DNA of 50,797 nucleotides, taken from assembly GCA_034189695.1 (NCBI GenBank), contig JAXHUA010000139.1, forward strand, positions 1-50,797, written 5' to 3'. Shown piece after piece: positions 7,754 to 15,926 of the stretch; position 1 is the stretch's first letter; each line of letters begins with the position of its first letter. This DNA is from JAXHUA01 sp034189695 (lineage in GTDB: Bacteria; Chloroflexota; Dehalococcoidia; E44-bin15). Under the pieces are notes generated by a model, which saw nothing but the letters and a program-made list of their open reading frames with translations, did not search any database and was not told where the DNA came from. Made by a program: the position numbers and the translations under genes.

Positions 7754-8530
7754 GTGCCACAGACCCGTACTTTCAAGCGTCTCAGGCTCTTCAATGCGGT
7801 GATGGCCGTGCTGCACCTCGGTCAAGCGGTGGCCATCTTCGTGCTCAGCAACCAGTTCGCGCTGCCGGTCCAGACGTCGTCCCTGACGTACAATGAGGCT
7901 ATCGGACGGTTGGAGCCGGTCCGCGATACCCTGGTCGACCTTCGCATAGGGCCGCTGGTAGGCGTTTTCCTGTTGATGTCGGCGTTCGCCCACTTCATGC
8001 TGGCGTCGCCGAGACTGTACCCCTGGTACGTCAGGAACCTCAAGAAGAGCATAAACTACCTCAGGTGGTACGAGTACACATTCAGCGCGTCGCTGATGAT
8101 AGTGGTGATCGCCATGCTCAGCGGTATCTACGACCTGGCCGCGCTGGTTCTCATCTTCGCACTCAACGCCACCATGCTATTCTTCGGGTTGATGATGGAG
8201 TTGCACAACCAGACAACGGAGAAGACGAACTGGACGGCGTATATCTTCGGGTGCATCGCCGGCATAGTGCCGTGGATTGTCATCGCCATATACTTCTACG
8301 GGTCGCTCGCTACCGCCACGGAGACGATCCCGACATTTGTGTACTACATCCTGGGGACGCTGTTCTTGTTCTTCTTCCTTGGCTTCGGTCTGAACATGTT
8401 CCTCCAGTACAGGAAGGTCGGGCCGTGGCGTGACTACCTCTTTGGCGAGGGGATATACATCGTGCTGAGCCTGGTGGCCAAATCGGCGCTCGCCTGGCAG
8501 GTGTTCTTCGGCACCCTGAGACCGGTGTAG
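7754..8530 (+). CDS. Heliorhodopsin
   Basis: This 258-residue membrane protein is a heliorhodopsin, a retinal protein family with inverted membrane topology. The last helix carries VAKSALAWQVFFGTLRP with the Schiff-base Lys243. Helix C carries RWYEYTFSAS with Glu107, the position of the Schiff-base counterion in the prototype 48C12. His80 also aligns by position with a conserved heliorhodopsin histidine, and His21 lies near the other one. About seven hydrophobic segments are visible, and the DTE or DTD triad of pumping rhodopsins is absent. The GTG start has GGGAGGTG six bases upstream. It has its own promoter and no operon partner on this strand. No retinal-biosynthesis gene is in the window. 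Physiological function in this organism is unknown; signalling or enzyme regulation by light is speculative. Confidence 0.93.
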   Translation: MPQTRTFKRLRLFNAVMAVLHLGQAVAIFVLSNQFALPVQTSSLTYNEAIGRLEPVRDTLVDLRIGPLVGVFLLMSAFAHFMLASPRLYPWYVRNLKKSINYLRWYEYTFSASLMIVVIAMLSGIYDLAALVLIFALNATMLFFGLMMELHNQTTEKTNWTAYIFGCIAGIVPWIVIAIYFYGSLATATETIPTFVYYILGTLFLFFFLGFGLNMFLQYRKVGPWRDYLFGEGIYIVLSLVAKSALAWQVFFGTLRPV

Positions 8531-8551
8531 GACAGCGCTGCGGGGGGTGCA

Positions 8552-8680
8552 ATGGCAGGTTTGGAGGTCGCCGTGGAGGGCGTGACAGTCGGTGACAAGG
8601 CCTGCGTGCTGAACCTGTAGGGTGATGTCGCACACGCTGCCGAGTACGCGCTATACGAGTTCCTTGCCGAGCCTGGCTAG
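8552..8680 (+). pseudogene. Short interrupted reading frame (possible gene remnant)
   Basis: Just after the heliorhodopsin, an ATG at 8552 preceded by GGGGGGTG opens a 22-codon frame ending in TAG at 8618. The same frame continues for 19 more G/C-ending codons to a second TAG at 8678. The codon bias looks coding on both sides of the first stop. It could be a decayed small gene or a chance frame; I recognise no family. It converges on the DUF169 gene. Confidence 0.25.
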
Positions 8681-9450
8681 CTCTCGTCTACCAGGTAGTC
8701 CCAGAGCTTCACGATGTGCGGTGGGTGCTGGGGCTGGAAGCGGAGATGGTTTGGCGTGGGATAGCGCGCGATGCCGGCGCGGTGGCCTGCCTCAAGCCCG
8801 CTGACCACGCGGTCGATTTTGCTCATGGGGATGGCGATGGCCATCTCGCTGTCCTGGGTTGAGCAGTTGATGCGCTCGCCGGGGCCGGGCATCACAAGCT
8901 GGCACTCGTCGGTGACGATGGGCAGGGCAACGCTGTTGGCGCAGCTTGCTCCGGAGTTCACACTGAAGGTGAGAGGACTCCCTTCTCCGGTCAGTCTTCC
9001 CTGTATCAGTCGCATCACCTGCGCCGGGCTGCCGTACACCACGACGACGTGAGGCTCAAAGTCAGCCCGCTCAAGGGGGGCTATCAGAACGTGGCTATAG
9101 AGCGCGTACTCCAGCCGGGGGAAGCTTCGGGCGCTCGCCGCCGCAGTCTCCTTGCCCTGACCCAGCGATTCGCCGAAGCTGCCGTCAACCCACCCTTCCT
9201 TTGGGTACAGGAAGCCGAGGCTGAGGGCTCCCAGAGAGCAACTGGAATCCTCCAGGGCCTGGGCTACCACCCAGCCGTAGCGGCGGGCCATGGTGAGCGC
9301 CTGGCACAGGGCGACCTTTAAGCCGAGGTCTCGCATGGGGAGCCTGACTCGCTCCGGCAGCTCATCCGACTGGCACATTCGCACGGCCAGGGGGAAGGTC
9401 TGGGGCCGGAGATAGGTGTTCACCGCTTCATTGATCTCTTTAAGCTCCAA
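8677..9450 (-). CDS. DUF169 family protein
   Basis: The 257-residue protein resembles the DUF169 (COG2043) family: an N-terminal segment with LRPQTFPLAVRM, a central Cys-containing region, FEPHVVVVYGSPAQVMRLIQ, then a segment rich in Cys and small residues (NSGASCANSVALP), and a C-terminal MSKIDRVVSGL. The biochemical role is unestablished; such proteins often occur near ferredoxins and anaerobic enzymes. Translation probably starts at the TTG at 9450, with AGGAGGA just upstream. It lies 30 bp after the Fe-S protein on the same strand, so the two are probably cotranscribed. Confidence 0.8.
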   Translation of the reverse strand: MELKEINEAVNTYLRPQTFPLAVRMCQSDELPERVRLPMRDLGLKVALCQALTMARRYGWVVAQALEDSSCSLGALSLGFLYPKEGWVDGSFGESLGQGKETAAASARSFPRLEYALYSHVLIAPLERADFEPHVVVVYGSPAQVMRLIQGRLTGEGSPLTFSVNSGASCANSVALPIVTDECQLVMPGPGERINCSTQDSEMAIAIPMSKIDRVVSGLEAGHRAGIARYPTPNHLRFQPQHPPHIVKLWDYLVDES

Positions 9451-9480
9451 CTTACTCCTCCTGAACTAGTGGCATCGATG

Positions 9481-10572
9481 CTATGCAGAGGCTTGAATGC
9501 TCTTCACTACTTCCACCGCCAGCGCCCGGCGGTCAGCCGGTGGCGTGAGGGCTCCGGTCATCTCGACCAGGTTGATGGCACCCTCGGCGCAACCTGAGGC
9601 GCAGACGCCGCAGCCGATACAGCGGTCCTTGTCCCATTCCGGCACGTCTGCGTCGCCAATGGCCAGGGCGTTCGCCGGGCAGCGGTCTACGCAGGTGCCG
9701 CAGAGCGTGCACAGCCCCGGGTCGAAGGATGGCTCGAAGGTGTGGACGATGGCCTGCGACGGCTTCGGCTGCCTCAGGACAGGAACGAGGATGGCACAGT
9801 GACACGGGCAGCAGTTGCATATGAAATCCAGTTTCTGCATGTTGACGCATGCATGTACCAGGCCCGCCTCCTCCGCCTGACGCATGACGTCCGCTGCTTC
9901 CTCCTTGCTCACCCTTCGCGCAATGCGCCTTTCGATGACGTTCTCGGCGGTCCTGCCGAAGGCGATGCAAACCTCCATGGGCATGCCGCAGACGTCGTTC
10001 GGGTCGACCAGTCGCGCCTCGTGGCGGCAGTAGCAGGTGCCCAATGAGATGGGGTCGGCCTCTTCGAGATAGGCCATGACTTGGTCGTACGTCCGGACGC
10101 TGTGCCTGGCATCGATGTGTCTGTCCACCGGGATAACCCGCCCCATCGGGTACCTGACCCGCGGCCGCCCGCCGGAGGCGGCGGCCACAGCGTTTCTGAA
10201 GCCGTTGATGGCTCTGGCGATCTCGTAGTCCCTGTGGGTCGTCGTCCCGCGCATGAACTGCAATTCGAATATGCCCGGCATAAGGGGGAGAGCGGAATAG
10301 ACGCGGGTCCCCTCCTTTACGAACGACATGATAAGGCCCTTGTCGGCCATGCCCTCCAGTATCGGAGTGACTTCGACTTCGCTCCTGCCTATCGCCTCTG
10401 CGATCGCGCCTGGTACGCAAGACCCCTGGGGCATGGCGTTGCTGACGCCGGCCTCTTCTGGAGTGAAGAGCACCCTCACCATTTCATCGAACTCAGGGAT
10501 ACTCAAGTCCCAGCCCACGTGGCCGCGCCTGGCCATCGTCTCTCTCAATCGCTCATATGCTTCATCGCTCAC
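9481..10572 (-). CDS. Multi-cysteine 4Fe-4S ferredoxin-type protein
   Basis: The 363-residue protein ends in a two-cluster ferredoxin domain: CTLCGTCVDRCP at about 288-299 and CIGCGVCASGC at about 318-328. The middle holds further Cys motifs (CYCRHEARL, DVCGMPMEVC, ICNCCPCHC) that could bind more clusters. The first 100 residues look like a winged-helix segment (GAIAEAIGRSEVEVTPILEG). It is probably a cytosolic electron-transfer or redox-sensing protein; the partner is unknown. I chose the GTG at 10572 because GGGAGGTG lies seven bases upstream; it overlaps the TetR stop by 11 bases. The longer frame to 10650 would run deep into the TetR gene. Confidence 0.8.
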   Translation of the reverse strand: MSDEAYERLRETMARRGHVGWDLSIPEFDEMVRVLFTPEEAGVSNAMPQGSCVPGAIAEAIGRSEVEVTPILEGMADKGLIMSFVKEGTRVYSALPLMPGIFELQFMRGTTTHRDYEIARAINGFRNAVAAASGGRPRVRYPMGRVIPVDRHIDARHSVRTYDQVMAYLEEADPISLGTCYCRHEARLVDPNDVCGMPMEVCIAFGRTAENVIERRIARRVSKEEAADVMRQAEEAGLVHACVNMQKLDFICNCCPCHCAILVPVLRQPKPSQAIVHTFEPSFDPGLCTLCGTCVDRCPANALAIGDADVPEWDKDRCIGCGVCASGCAEGAINLVEMTGALTPPADRRALAVEVVKSIQASA

Positions 10573-11188
10573 CCTGAGGCACCTCCCGTCCTGAATCGCC
10601 TGTGTTGTCGCCTTTGAGAAGCCTGTCGAAGACAATCTGCTCGAATGCACGCAGCGGCGCCGTGCTCTTCATCACCTTCGCCTGGAGCAAGGCGCCCTGC
10701 CAGCCGCCGACGACGAACTCGCACAGTTGGGCAATGTCGAGGTAGTCGGGTATCTCTCCTGTCTCCCGGGCTTCCTTGAGGAGGGCGAGGATGCGCTCCT
10801 TGATAGCGGCGAACGCTCCCTCCAGCTTCTGGCGGAAGCTCTCGCTCACGTCGGCCATTTCCATCGAGAGATTGCCGATAGGGCAGCCTCCCTTGAAGTC
10901 GTTACTCTCAAGGGCGGTGAAGGTCCAGTCGAAGAATGCTCTGACCTTCGACAGCGGCGATCTGCTGGTATCGTTCTGGAGCCTCTCGGCCCATGCGATG
11001 ATGCCGTCGATGTAGTGGTCGATGAGCTGTAGCCCGAAGTCCTCCTTGCTCTTGAAGTAGAAGTAGAAGGAGCCCTTCGGGATGCCGGCGGCGGTGACCA
11101 GTTCCTCGATACCGGTGCTGTGGAAGCCGTTGACCCTGACGATATCCGCCGTTGCCTTCAGGATCTCCGCTTTGGTATGCGACTTCAT
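10562..11188 (-). CDS. TetR/AcrR family transcriptional regulator
   Basis: The 208-residue protein has a typical TetR DNA-binding head: KAEILKATADIVRVNGFHST, then IEELVTAAGIPKGSFYFYF, where the recognition helix ends in the diagnostic KGSFYFYFKSKEDF. The C-terminal ligand domain (CPIGNLSMEMAD, FVVGGWQGALLQAKV) resembles regulators of fatty-acid or quinone metabolism. The ATG at 11188 has GGGGAC upstream and gives the normal family length. It is the first gene of a unit with the Fe-S and DUF169 proteins, and lies just downstream of an acyl-CoA synthetase, which suggests an acyl-CoA or aromatic ligand (inference). Confidence 0.88.
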   Translation of the reverse strand: MKSHTKAEILKATADIVRVNGFHSTGIEELVTAAGIPKGSFYFYFKSKEDFGLQLIDHYIDGIIAWAERLQNDTSRSPLSKVRAFFDWTFTALESNDFKGGCPIGNLSMEMADVSESFRQKLEGAFAAIKERILALLKEARETGEIPDYLDIAQLCEFVVGGWQGALLQAKVMKSTAPLRAFEQIVFDRLLKGDNTGDSGREVPQGER

Positions 11189-11287
11189 GTGCAGTCCCCG
11201 TGCTTCGGTTGGTGCTCGATAAGCCTTGCTTGGCTGGACCCGGGTCAATGCCTGTAGTTATAGTAGAACGGTCGACTAGTATTGAGC

Positions 11288-11317
11288 ATGATAAAACAAC
11301 CACGTTCTTGCTGTCAA
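11288..11317 (-). promoter_or_regulatory. Promoter of the TetR/Fe-S/DUF169 unit
   Basis: On the minus strand TTGACA (11317-11312), an 18 bp spacer and TATCAT (11293-11288) match sigma-70 closely. The sequence just downstream includes TAGTCGACCG, and TCGAC also occurs upstream at 11332-11336, so these are candidate operator half-sites for the TetR protein. The 182 bp gap holds nothing else that I can identify. Confidence 0.6.
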
Positions 11318-11370
11318 CCCTGACTGCCTCAGTCGACAGGGCGGTCAAACGCCAGTATCGTCGGGGTGCT

Positions 11371-12930
11371 CTAGGTCACACCCTGGGCGTATTGCGCTCT
11401 CAACTCAGACTTCCTGACCTTGGTAGTTGAGGTGAGAGGCAGCTCTTCCACAATTTTGACGTGTGTCGGATACTTGAACTTGCTGACCTTGCCCTTGAGG
11501 AACTCCAGAACGTCTTCGGCGGCTACGGTCTCGCCCGGGTTCGGCAGGATGAAGGCCATCCCGGTCTCACCCCACCTGTCGTCGGGGACTCCGATGATAG
11601 CGGCGTTGGCTATGTTGGGGTGACCGCAGAGTATCTTCTCGACCTCCGCGGGATAGACGTTCTCGCCCCCGCTGCGATACATGTCTTTGACCCTGTCCAC
11701 TATGTAGAAGAATCCCTCGTCGTCCATGTAGCCTAGGTCGCCGGTGTGCAACACCCCATCGACTATAGCCTCTTGTGTTGCCTGCGGCATGTTCCAGTAG
11801 CCGCTCATCACGGTGGGACCGCTGGCAACGATCTCACCGATTTCGTTGGGCTTCAGCCTGTTTCCGTCCATGTCGGCAATCCATATGTCGGTGAAGAAGC
11901 CTGGCTTGCCCACGGAGCCCATCTTGCGGAAGATGTCCTCTTTGGGAAGCAGCATCATGGCGGAGTTCTCTGTCTGGCCGAATCCCTGTTGCATGTAGAG
12001 ACCGCGCTTCGCCAGCTCCTCGAAGAGACTCGGCGGCGTGCGCTCCCCACCTCCGATTACAGCCCGTACGCTGCTCGCGTCGATCTGGTCGAGCTTGCCG
12101 GTGGCGAGGATCAGCTTCCACATGGTAGTGAGAGCGAAGACGATCGTCGCTTTGTACGTCTGGATGTCCTCAGCGAATTCGTCGGGATTGAATCCCCGTC
12201 GCATGACCATCGTCATACCTGCGTTGAGCGCGGGACTGGCCACGATGAAGAGGCCGCCTGAGTGAAATAGCGGCATCTGGGCTATCATGACATCATCTGG
12301 CGTCAGGCCCGCGTAGAGGCTCACCTGGTAGTTCTTGAAGTAGGTCTGCTCGTGAGTCAGGACGGCGCCTTTGGGATCGCCGGTTGTCCCAGATGTATAC
12401 AGGATCGCGAGTGGGTCATCCATCATGACCGGCGCATCCGGCATCGGTTCACTTGTGGACTGTCCTTTGACCAGCTCGCGGTAGTCAACGGCCCAGTCCG
12501 GTTTCTCTGGCTGCCCGGGCTGATCGCTCTGGAGGTAAATGAACTGGTCTTCCTTCACCTTCGTTTGGTTGCGAATCTGGTCGACGTTTCCGATGAACTG
12601 GTCATGGAATAGCAGCAAGCTTACACTACAGTCGTTCAACTGGTACTGAAGTTCGCGAGGCACCATACGCCAGCTCAGCGGCACGAAGGTCAACCCTAGC
12701 TTTGCTGCTGCGAAGAATGTCTCCAGGAACTCCATGCAGTTCAGGAGCAACACAGCTACTCGGTCGCCCTTCTTCAGTCCTCTGCTCTGTAGCATGTGTG
12801 CGCAGCGGTTCACCCCGTCATTTAGCTGCTGATAAGAGACGTGCTCGCCCTCACAGACCACGGCAGTCTTGTCCGGGTGCAGTTCTGCTCTCCTCCGAGT
12901 TATGTATCCGACTCCCCATGGTACTGACAT
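11371..12930 (-). CDS. AMP-forming acyl-CoA synthetase
   Basis: The 519-residue enzyme belongs to the ANL superfamily. YTSGTTGDPKG (about 178-188) is the ATP-binding loop. GFGQTENS and YMDDEGFFYIVDRVKDMYRSGGENVYP are the adenylate-forming and hinge motifs. The tail TSTTKVRKSELR holds the catalytic lysine region. It activates a carboxylic acid with ATP and joins it to CoA; a fatty acid is the default guess, but chain length and class are not readable. The ATG at 12930 is favoured over 12951 because AGGAGGAGGT lies six bases upstream. It is downstream of the metal-transport genes and has its own promoter. Confidence 0.88.
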   Translation of the reverse strand: MSVPWGVGYITRRRAELHPDKTAVVCEGEHVSYQQLNDGVNRCAHMLQSRGLKKGDRVAVLLLNCMEFLETFFAAAKLGLTFVPLSWRMVPRELQYQLNDCSVSLLLFHDQFIGNVDQIRNQTKVKEDQFIYLQSDQPGQPEKPDWAVDYRELVKGQSTSEPMPDAPVMMDDPLAILYTSGTTGDPKGAVLTHEQTYFKNYQVSLYAGLTPDDVMIAQMPLFHSGGLFIVASPALNAGMTMVMRRGFNPDEFAEDIQTYKATIVFALTTMWKLILATGKLDQIDASSVRAVIGGGERTPPSLFEELAKRGLYMQQGFGQTENSAMMLLPKEDIFRKMGSVGKPGFFTDIWIADMDGNRLKPNEIGEIVASGPTVMSGYWNMPQATQEAIVDGVLHTGDLGYMDDEGFFYIVDRVKDMYRSGGENVYPAEVEKILCGHPNIANAAIIGVPDDRWGETGMAFILPNPGETVAAEDVLEFLKGKVSKFKYPTHVKIVEELPLTSTTKVRKSELRAQYAQGVT

Positions 12931-13006
12931 GTCTACGACCTCCTCCTGCATTAGTGCAGGGACTCTGCCGAATCCCTTCGCAAGAACCCCAGAGGCTCCG
13001 GCGTCG

Positions 13007-13126
13007 GTAGCGCAGGAGCGCTACTGCTCAACATGCTGAGTTGAGGCTCACGAACACCAAAGACATAAGCCTGGATTGAGTGCCATCCGCATGTCGGATT
13101 CTACTCAATAAGGCCGTATAGAGCAA
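13007..13126 (-). promoter_or_regulatory. Promoter and inverted repeats in the acyl-CoA synthetase leader
   Basis: On the minus strand TTGCTC (13126-13121), a 17 bp spacer and TAGAAT (13103-13098) form a promoter. An inverted repeat ATTGAGT/ACTCAAT (13075-13081 and 13103-13109) brackets the expected start. A second, CTCAAC-N7-GTTGAG, is at 13027-13045, and a perfect hairpin GTAGCGC-AGGA-GCGCTAC at 13007-13024 lies in the roughly 160 nt leader. These are candidate operators or leader structures. The remaining 13127-13221 shows only a short GCTCA/TGAGC repeat and no gene. Confidence 0.45.
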
Positions 13127-13221
13127 TGACCTTCTCCAGGACGTTTGTCTGGGTTGCTCAGGTTGAGCAGGCAAAGGAGGACGGTCGCCGAAACGTTACT
13201 GGTCGAGCCAGACAGAATGGA

Positions 13222-13983
13222 CTAGTGTGGCTTCAGGTGGGGCACCAGCGAATGGGGCTTCTCCTGGCCATGTTCTTCCATCAGTCTGTCGTCGCCCATT
13301 ATCTGGCGGGAATCGCCATCAGCGATGACACGCCCCTTGTCGATGAGCACCACGCGGCTGCACACTTCGAGGAGAAGCTCGAGATCGTGGGAGGCGACTA
13401 TCATCGTCTCAGCGGAGCCCTGGAGCAGGCGAATGAGGCGACGCCGCGAGCGGATGTCGAGGTTGGCGCTCGGCTCGTCGTACAGTATGAGCTGCGGGTG
13501 CATCGCCAGCACGCCAGCGATGGACACCATGCGCTTCTCCCCCTCTGACAGGTGATGTACCGGCCTGGCGGCGAGGCCGGCGCAGCCAACGGTGGACAGC
13601 GCCTGCGCGGCTCTTGCCTCGACCTCGTCTCTGGGCAGCTTCATGTTCCTCAACCCGAAGGCGACGTCGTCATACACTGAAGGACAGAACAGCTGGTCGT
13701 CCGGGTTCTGGAAAACGAGGCCAACATCGGGACGGAACTGCCGGCTGGCCACCGGCTTGCCCATCACCACTACCTCGCCGGCGGTCGCCTCGAGCAGGCC
13801 GCAGATGATAAGGAACAGGGTGGTCTTTCCCGCGCCGTTGGGTCCGATGAGTCCGATGTGTTCCCCGGGCATCACCCGAAGGCTGACATCCTTCAATACA
13901 TCTGGCTGATCGGGATAGGAGAAGCATAGACCGGACACTGTAAGGACCGGGTCGTCAGGCAGTTCGACCATCTCTGCTGGCAT
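13222..13983 (-). CDS. cbiO: ECF-type nickel/cobalt transporter ATPase
   Basis: The 253-residue ABC ATPase has Walker A GPNGAGKTT (47-55), a Q-loop VFQNPDDQLF with the DDQLF extension typical of ECF/CbiO ATPases, signature HLSEGEKR and Walker B LILYDEPSANLD. It powers the CbiM/CbiQ membrane components encoded upstream. Its C-terminus is His-rich (EEHGQEKPHSLVPHLKPH), which may bind the metal. Nickel rather than cobalt is suggested by the NikL-type partner gene. It is the last gene of the NikL-CbiM-CbiQ-CbiO run, 77 bp after cbiQ. Confidence 0.9.
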   Translation of the reverse strand: MPAEMVELPDDPVLTVSGLCFSYPDQPDVLKDVSLRVMPGEHIGLIGPNGAGKTTLFLIICGLLEATAGEVVVMGKPVASRQFRPDVGLVFQNPDDQLFCPSVYDDVAFGLRNMKLPRDEVEARAAQALSTVGCAGLAARPVHHLSEGEKRMVSIAGVLAMHPQLILYDEPSANLDIRSRRRLIRLLQGSAETMIVASHDLELLLEVCSRVVLIDKGRVIADGDSRQIMGDDRLMEEHGQEKPHSLVPHLKPH

Positions 13984-14060
13984 CTTATCACATCATCCCT
14001 TTTCTCGGAGCACCGACGCGATGTCGCAGGGCGATGTCGCAGGCAGTTCCTTCTGACTGA

Positions 14061-14822
14061 TCAGATGAGGTACTCCGCCGCGATGAATGCCCCTGCCACC
14101 ACGAGGGCCCCGACAAAGGCGATAACATCACCTCGGTTCGCCTGGAATTCGCCCCGCCCATGCTCGCCCTCGCCATAGCCGCGTAGTATCATTGCCTTGT
14201 ACACCCACTCGGAACGCTCGTAGCTGCGCACCAGGATGCTGCCACCCAGCCACGCCAGGGTGCGGAGGCCGTCGATGCTCACAAGCCGTTCTCGAAACCC
14301 ACGGAGCCTCATCGCTGCCTCCATCCTGTGGAGGTAGTCGCCTATCTCGAACATGTAGCGGTACGCGAGCAGCGCCATATCGGTCAGGATGTCGGGGACT
14401 CGCAGGGCGTGCATCGCCTCAACAGTCCTCAGGAAAGACGCCGTCCCGAACAGGACGAGGCCAACGGTCAGAATACAGAGGAACCTGGTGGCTATGAGGA
14501 TGGCGGCGATGAGACCTTCCTGCCGCACGTCGATCGGTCCAAGGCTGACGAGGGTGGTCTGGCCAGACAGGAAAGGGAGGAGCAGCACCACTACCACCAC
14601 GAAGAGCGAGGGGTAGCGCAATCGAGTGAAAAGGAATGACGGCGGCAGACGGGACAACGAATAGGCCACGGCGGTCGCCAGGAGCATCGCCGGCAACATG
14701 CGGAGGTCACGAACGAAAGCAAAGGCGAAGATCAGTGCCATAAGGCCGACCAGCTTGTACCTTGCGTCCCAGCGATGCAGCGGGGAGCTAAGGTGAACGT
14801 ATTCGTCGAAGCCGAACTTCAT
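14061..14822 (-). CDS. cbiQ: ECF transporter transmembrane (T) protein, CbiQ/NikQ
   Basis: The 253-residue membrane protein has four to six hydrophobic segments and the coupling region of T components: ALLAYRYMFEIGDYLHRMEAAMRLRG followed by RSYERSEWVYKAMILRGYG, whose Arg/Gly-rich helices dock on the ATPase. Its N-terminus (LSSPLHRWDARYKLVGL) is the usual family signature with DAR. It links the substrate-binding CbiM to CbiO in the inner membrane. Its ATG overlaps the CbiM stop as ATGA, showing translational coupling. Confidence 0.9.
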   Translation of the reverse strand: MKFGFDEYVHLSSPLHRWDARYKLVGLMALIFAFAFVRDLRMLPAMLLATAVAYSLSRLPPSFLFTRLRYPSLFVVVVVLLLPFLSGQTTLVSLGPIDVRQEGLIAAILIATRFLCILTVGLVLFGTASFLRTVEAMHALRVPDILTDMALLAYRYMFEIGDYLHRMEAAMRLRGFRERLVSIDGLRTLAWLGGSILVRSYERSEWVYKAMILRGYGEGEHGRGEFQANRGDVIAFVGALVVAGAFIAAEYLI

Positions 14823-15460
14823 ACAGCAACCAGCAGTCCCGGTCGTACCCGCTGGAGGAACATCGCCACCGCGGCGGTGAAGACGCCTTCGATGAACATG
14901 AGTGGTACGTGTGCCAGGGCCAGGGCGAAAACCGCCGCCCGCTCGGTGGCCACGTCAAAGCCACTGGGAATGAAGAAAATCAGCAGCGGCACGAAGATGG
15001 CTACCGATGCGGCGAGGGCGAAGAAGCCGGCAATGAAGCCGAATATGCCGGTCTTCAATCGGGAAGCCTCGCCCTTGAAGTTCCGCAGCCTGAATACGTA
15101 GTGCGCCAGTAGTGCGGGTACCCCCATGATGATGGCGTTTACCCCCAGCGTGGTCAGTCCGCCATGCTGGAACATCACTGCCTGGAAGAATAGCCCGATA
15201 AGGATGGCGGGGAAGGCGTAGAAGCCCAGGATGGCCCCCAGCAGCCCGTTGAGTACCAGATGAACACTGGTCGGCGGCACCGGAATGTGAATCCACGAGA
15301 CAACGAAGAAGGCCGCGGTGAGGAGGGAAGCCTTGGGGATATGTTCCCTGGGGTCACCCGCTTTCCTGATTCTGCGGAGCGAGTACCAGGCAACGGGCAC
15401 GGTGGCGGCGTAGCCGGTGGCCCATACCTGCGCCGGGAGCAGCCCGTCGGGGATATGCAT
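14819..15460 (-). CDS. cbiM: ECF nickel/cobalt transporter S component, CbiM/NikM
   Basis: The 213-residue protein begins MHIPDGLLP. In CbiM and NikM proteins the N-terminal Met-His inserts into the pore and helps coordinate the metal, so this start (ATG at 15460, GGAGG five bases upstream) is compelling over the longer frame. About six hydrophobic helices follow, with PPTSVHLVLNGLLGAILG containing the second conserved metal-site His. It binds Ni2+ or Co2+ and passes it inward. It overlaps NikL at its start and CbiQ at its end. Confidence 0.92.
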   Translation of the reverse strand: MHIPDGLLPAQVWATGYAATVPVAWYSLRRIRKAGDPREHIPKASLLTAAFFVVSWIHIPVPPTSVHLVLNGLLGAILGFYAFPAILIGLFFQAVMFQHGGLTTLGVNAIIMGVPALLAHYVFRLRNFKGEASRLKTGIFGFIAGFFALAASVAIFVPLLIFFIPSGFDVATERAAVFALALAHVPLMFIEGVFTAAVAMFLQRVRPGLLVAV

Positions 15461-15906
15461 CAGGCCCTCCTTCGTAGCACGTACAACGCTGTCCCTATCA
15501 GCCCCCACACGACACAGAGCGACATCAGTACGATTTGAAGAACGCTGTAGCCACCGCCGCTGCTTGCCGCAGTTCCCCCACCCACGGCAATATGAACGAT
15601 GTCGCCGTGGCCGGCAAGACGCACCTGCACGTCCCAGGTGCCCGGTTTGGAGGTGTCGGGGCTGAAACTGAACCGGCCTTCCTCGTCACAGACACCAGTG
15701 AGCCAGGGGGTGCTCAGTTCGTCGGGGGCGTATACCGCCACCTGAGCGCCGGCCATCGGTTCGCCCGTGTCGTATGCAGCAACAATCTCGACCACCGTGC
15801 TGGAGGTGTAATAGATGTCTACGCCGTGGGCATACACCGTCGTCGGAACGAGAAGGGCGATGACGACAAAGGCCAGATATACTCCGAGCTTCCACTTCCT
15901 ATCCAT
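15460..15906 (-). CDS. nikL: NikL-like accessory component of the nickel ECF transporter
   Basis: The 148-residue protein has an N-terminal signal/membrane segment (LAFVVIALLVPTTVYA) ending just before AHGVDIYY, an extracytoplasmic beta-rich domain (GEPMAGAQVAVYAPD, DEEGRFSFSPD, as in carboxypeptidase-regulatory or CbiL/NikL domains), and a C-terminal transmembrane helix followed by RRR. In NikKLMQO systems such a protein replaces CbiN. The His right after the cleavage site is a plausible metal ligand. The ATG at 15906 has GGGGG upstream. An ATG at 15930 overlaps the lipoprotein stop (ATGA) and could be used instead. It overlaps cbiM. Confidence 0.75.
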   Translation of the reverse strand: MDRKWKLGVYLAFVVIALLVPTTVYAHGVDIYYTSSTVVEIVAAYDTGEPMAGAQVAVYAPDELSTPWLTGVCDEEGRFSFSPDTSKPGTWDVQVRLAGHGDIVHIAVGGGTAASSGGGYSVLQIVLMSLCVVWGLIGTALYVLRRRA

Positions 15907-15926
15907 GGCCTGGCCCCCGTTCCGAA

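Noticed and set aside
8618..8620. Recoded TAG (pyrrolysine) in the short frame after heliorhodopsin
   Set aside because: The frame is very short, has no homologue that I recognise, and no pyl genes are in view. A pseudogene or chance frame is simpler.
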